Source: Candidatus Poseidoniaceae archaeon
Lineage (GTDB): Archaea; Thermoplasmatota; Poseidoniia; Poseidoniales; Poseidoniaceae
Assembly: GCA_029250385.1 (NCBI GenBank)
Contig: JAQXFJ010000251.1
Coordinates: 1-8,272 of the forward strand
Direction: 5' to 3'
Length of the DNA stretch: 8,272 nt
How positions within the stretch are numbered: position 1 is the first letter of the stretch; each line of letters opens with the position of its first letter. The notes below the pieces were generated by a model that worked only from the letters and a program-made list of their open reading frames with translations, did no database searches and was not told where the DNA came from. The position numbers and the translations under genes were made by a program. Shown one piece after another: positions 7,018 to 8,272 of the stretch.

Positions 7018-8272
7018 TCAATCCTTCTTGCTACGAGGTCTAGGCTTACGCTTTTTTCCGTCTTCTTCTTCCTCACGCATAGCGCGTAACTCTCTTGAAG
7101 TCTTACCGGGGCTATTGCCACCTTTCTTGTCGCCACCTTTCTTTTGTGACAAGTCAACTCTAATCTTACGTCCAAGTACCTCTGTACCATTCAGTTGTTT
7201 GATTATTTCATCGCCCTTGTCCATCTCTTTGACGGTGATAAAGGCAAATCCTTTGGGTTTGCCACTGTTATCAGAAATGATATTGACATCTACAACAGTT
7301 GCATGCTGTTTGAATAGATTAGTTAGTGTATTGTCGTCAGCCTTGAATGGTAGATTCCCAACATAGAACTTCAATCCAGCAGGGTCTTTGCGGTTTTCTC
7401 GCTTACCCTTCTTGTTGTCGCTATCTGCATCTCGAACTCCAATGCGTCGTCCGTTAATTCTGTGACCATCCAATTCTTTGGCGGCATTATCAGCAGTTGC
7501 TTTGTCGCCAAAGGTGACAAATCCGAAGCCTCGGTTAGCGCCGCCATCATCAGTAGGTACGAAACAATCACTCATTTCCCCAAATTTAGCGAACAGGTCA
7601 CGCAATTCATCGGTGCCAATCTCACGAGGTAGTCCGCCGACGAATAATTTGCAGCCAGGCTTGGCTTTCTCACGTCGACCTCCGCCACCGGATTGTAGTC
7701 CTTCGAATCGAAAGTACTCTCTGTCTCGGCCGTCTTCACGGAAATCTTCAGCGATGAAGGTGGCTCTACCTGATGGTCCTTTAGCGAACAAAGTCTCTGC
7801 CTCACTACCCCACCTTTTGCCTGAATTGTTTAACGAACTGGCGCCTTGATCTAATTGGGCAAAGCCAGCGGCAAAATTATCAGCTAATGCTCTGAAAGAA
7901 CGGTAATTACAACTTTTACAATTGACATTCCAATCGCCTTGGAGTTCAGCAACTAATGTGTCACCACATGATGGGCAGATAGCGTGTAATACGCCACAAT
8001 CATTGCGTTCACGGAAATCTATTCTCACTACAGGAGATACTTCTTTAACCAACGCACGACAAACATCTCGGCGCCTTACTGCATCAGCAGTTTGGTGCAT
8101 GTATCTGTCGACTAGTCCGGTCACATGGAAATGTCCGTACAGGTGTTCGGGTAGTAAACTGCCAGGCTTACCTTCAATGCACAGAATCATGGCTTCACCA
8201 TTTTTCTCATTGAGTTTTTCGACCCGACATATTACCGTGTCACCAACTTCTGGAGTGCAGACTTGTTTGACA
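7018..8272 (-). CDS. Exosome Csl4-like protein fused to two RRM domains (5' end beyond window)
   Basis: The frame is open to the window edge (first codon at 8271), giving 417 visible residues; the ATG at 8190 is internal to a domain. Visible residues 7-97 look like the S1 domain of the archaeal exosome cap subunit Csl4, starting PEVGDTVICRVEKLN and ending RIDFRERNDCGVLHA. Next comes a zinc ribbon with four cysteines, CPSC and CKSC (nt 7977-7909), at the Csl4 position. A Csl4 N-terminal domain of some 60 residues would lie outside the window. After a linker of about 80 residues, Gly-rich near its end, come RRM1 (nt 7650-7423; RNP2 LFVGGL, RNP1 RGFGFVTF) and RRM2 (nt 7374-7147; RNP2 FYVGNL, RNP1 KGFAFITV). 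The last 40 residues are Lys/Arg/Gly-rich with an EEEED patch. Csl4 caps the RNA-degrading exosome and recruits or gates RNA; archaeal Csl4 normally ends after the zinc ribbon at about 180-190 aa. RRMs are certain; the Csl4 assignment is strong but made by eye. Confidence 0.87.
   Translation of the reverse strand, partial: VKQVCTPEVGDTVICRVEKLNEKNGEAMILCIEGKPGSLLPEHLYGHFHVTGLVDRYMHQTADAVRRRDVCRALVKEVSPVVRIDFRERNDCGVLHAICPSCGDTLVAELQGDWNVNCKSCNYRSFRALADNFAAGFAQLDQGASSLNNSGKRWGSEAETLFAKGPSGRATFIAEDFREDGRDREYFRFEGLQSGGGGRREKAKPGCKLFVGGLPREIGTDELRDLFAKFGEMSDCFVPTDDGGANRGFGFVTFGDKATADNAAKELDGHRINGRRIGVRDADSDNKKGKRENRKDPAGLKFYVGNLPFKADDNTLTNLFKQHATVVDVNIISDNSGKPKGFAFITVKEMDKGDEIIKQLNGTEVLGRKIRVDLSQKKGGDKKGGNSPGKTSRELRAMREEEEDGKKRKPRPRSKKD

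Noticed and set aside
6963..7190. 75-aa minus-strand frame spanning the Csl4-RRM/radical SAM junction
   Set aside because: It overlaps the RRM2 end and basic tail in an alternative frame; both neighbours have complete, conserved ends, so it is a shadow.
7028..7849. Open plus-strand frames opposite the Csl4-RRM gene (112 aa and 123 aa)
   Set aside because: They lie entirely antisense to clear S1/RRM coding sequence, are Ser/Pro/Leu-rich as expected of antisense translation, and show no domain or start signal.
8190..8190. ATG at 8190 as the start of the Csl4-RRM protein
   Set aside because: The frame continues upstream without a stop to the window edge and encodes the first S1 strand (PEVGDTVICRVEKLN), so this ATG is internal.

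Overview
All seven genes in this window lie on the minus strand, so transcription runs from position 8272 toward position 1. The gene set points to an archaeon, most likely a marine planktonic euryarchaeon of the Poseidoniales/Thalassarchaeaceae (Marine Group II/III) type. The main reasons are an archaeal-type exosome subunit (Csl4) and a radical SAM/helix-hairpin-helix protein of a family known mainly from archaea. Two TATA-like boxes also sit about 28 nt upstream of ATG codons, as expected for leaderless archaeal transcripts. Several other genes look bacterial or eukaryote-like: an ABC-F ATPase, a SMUG1-type uracil-DNA glycosylase, an IcmF-type mutase and RRM domains. That mixture fits these lineages, but the taxonomic placement is an inference.

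Right block (8272 to 4399), nucleic-acid genes. The first gene is truncated at its 5' end by the window edge. It encodes an exosome Csl4-like protein (S1 domain plus a four-Cys zinc ribbon) joined in one reading frame to two RRM domains and a basic tail. A 24-nt gap separates it from a 591-aa radical SAM protein with a C-terminal helix-hairpin-helix. After a further 48 nt comes a GTG-initiated SMUG1-like uracil-DNA glycosylase. The spacing suggests one operon concerned with RNA handling, nucleic-acid modification and DNA repair.

Middle (4341 to 2425): a long-chain acyl-CoA synthetase, probably with its own leaderless promoter.

Left block (2316 to 1): a 111-aa two-helix membrane protein of unknown function, also with a TATA-like box at about -28. 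It is followed by an ABC-F translation-associated ATPase, whose start is set by a Shine-Dalgarno site, and then by the N-terminus of an IcmF-type B12-dependent acyl-CoA mutase that continues off the left edge. The mutase and the acyl-CoA synthetase both fit acyl-CoA catabolism.

The most unusual item is the Csl4-RRM-RRM fusion, which would give an archaeal exosome cap subunit its own eukaryote-like RNA-recognition module. I saw no tRNA, rRNA, CRISPR array, transposon or other mobile element. Intergenic space is small, the largest gap being 108 nt.
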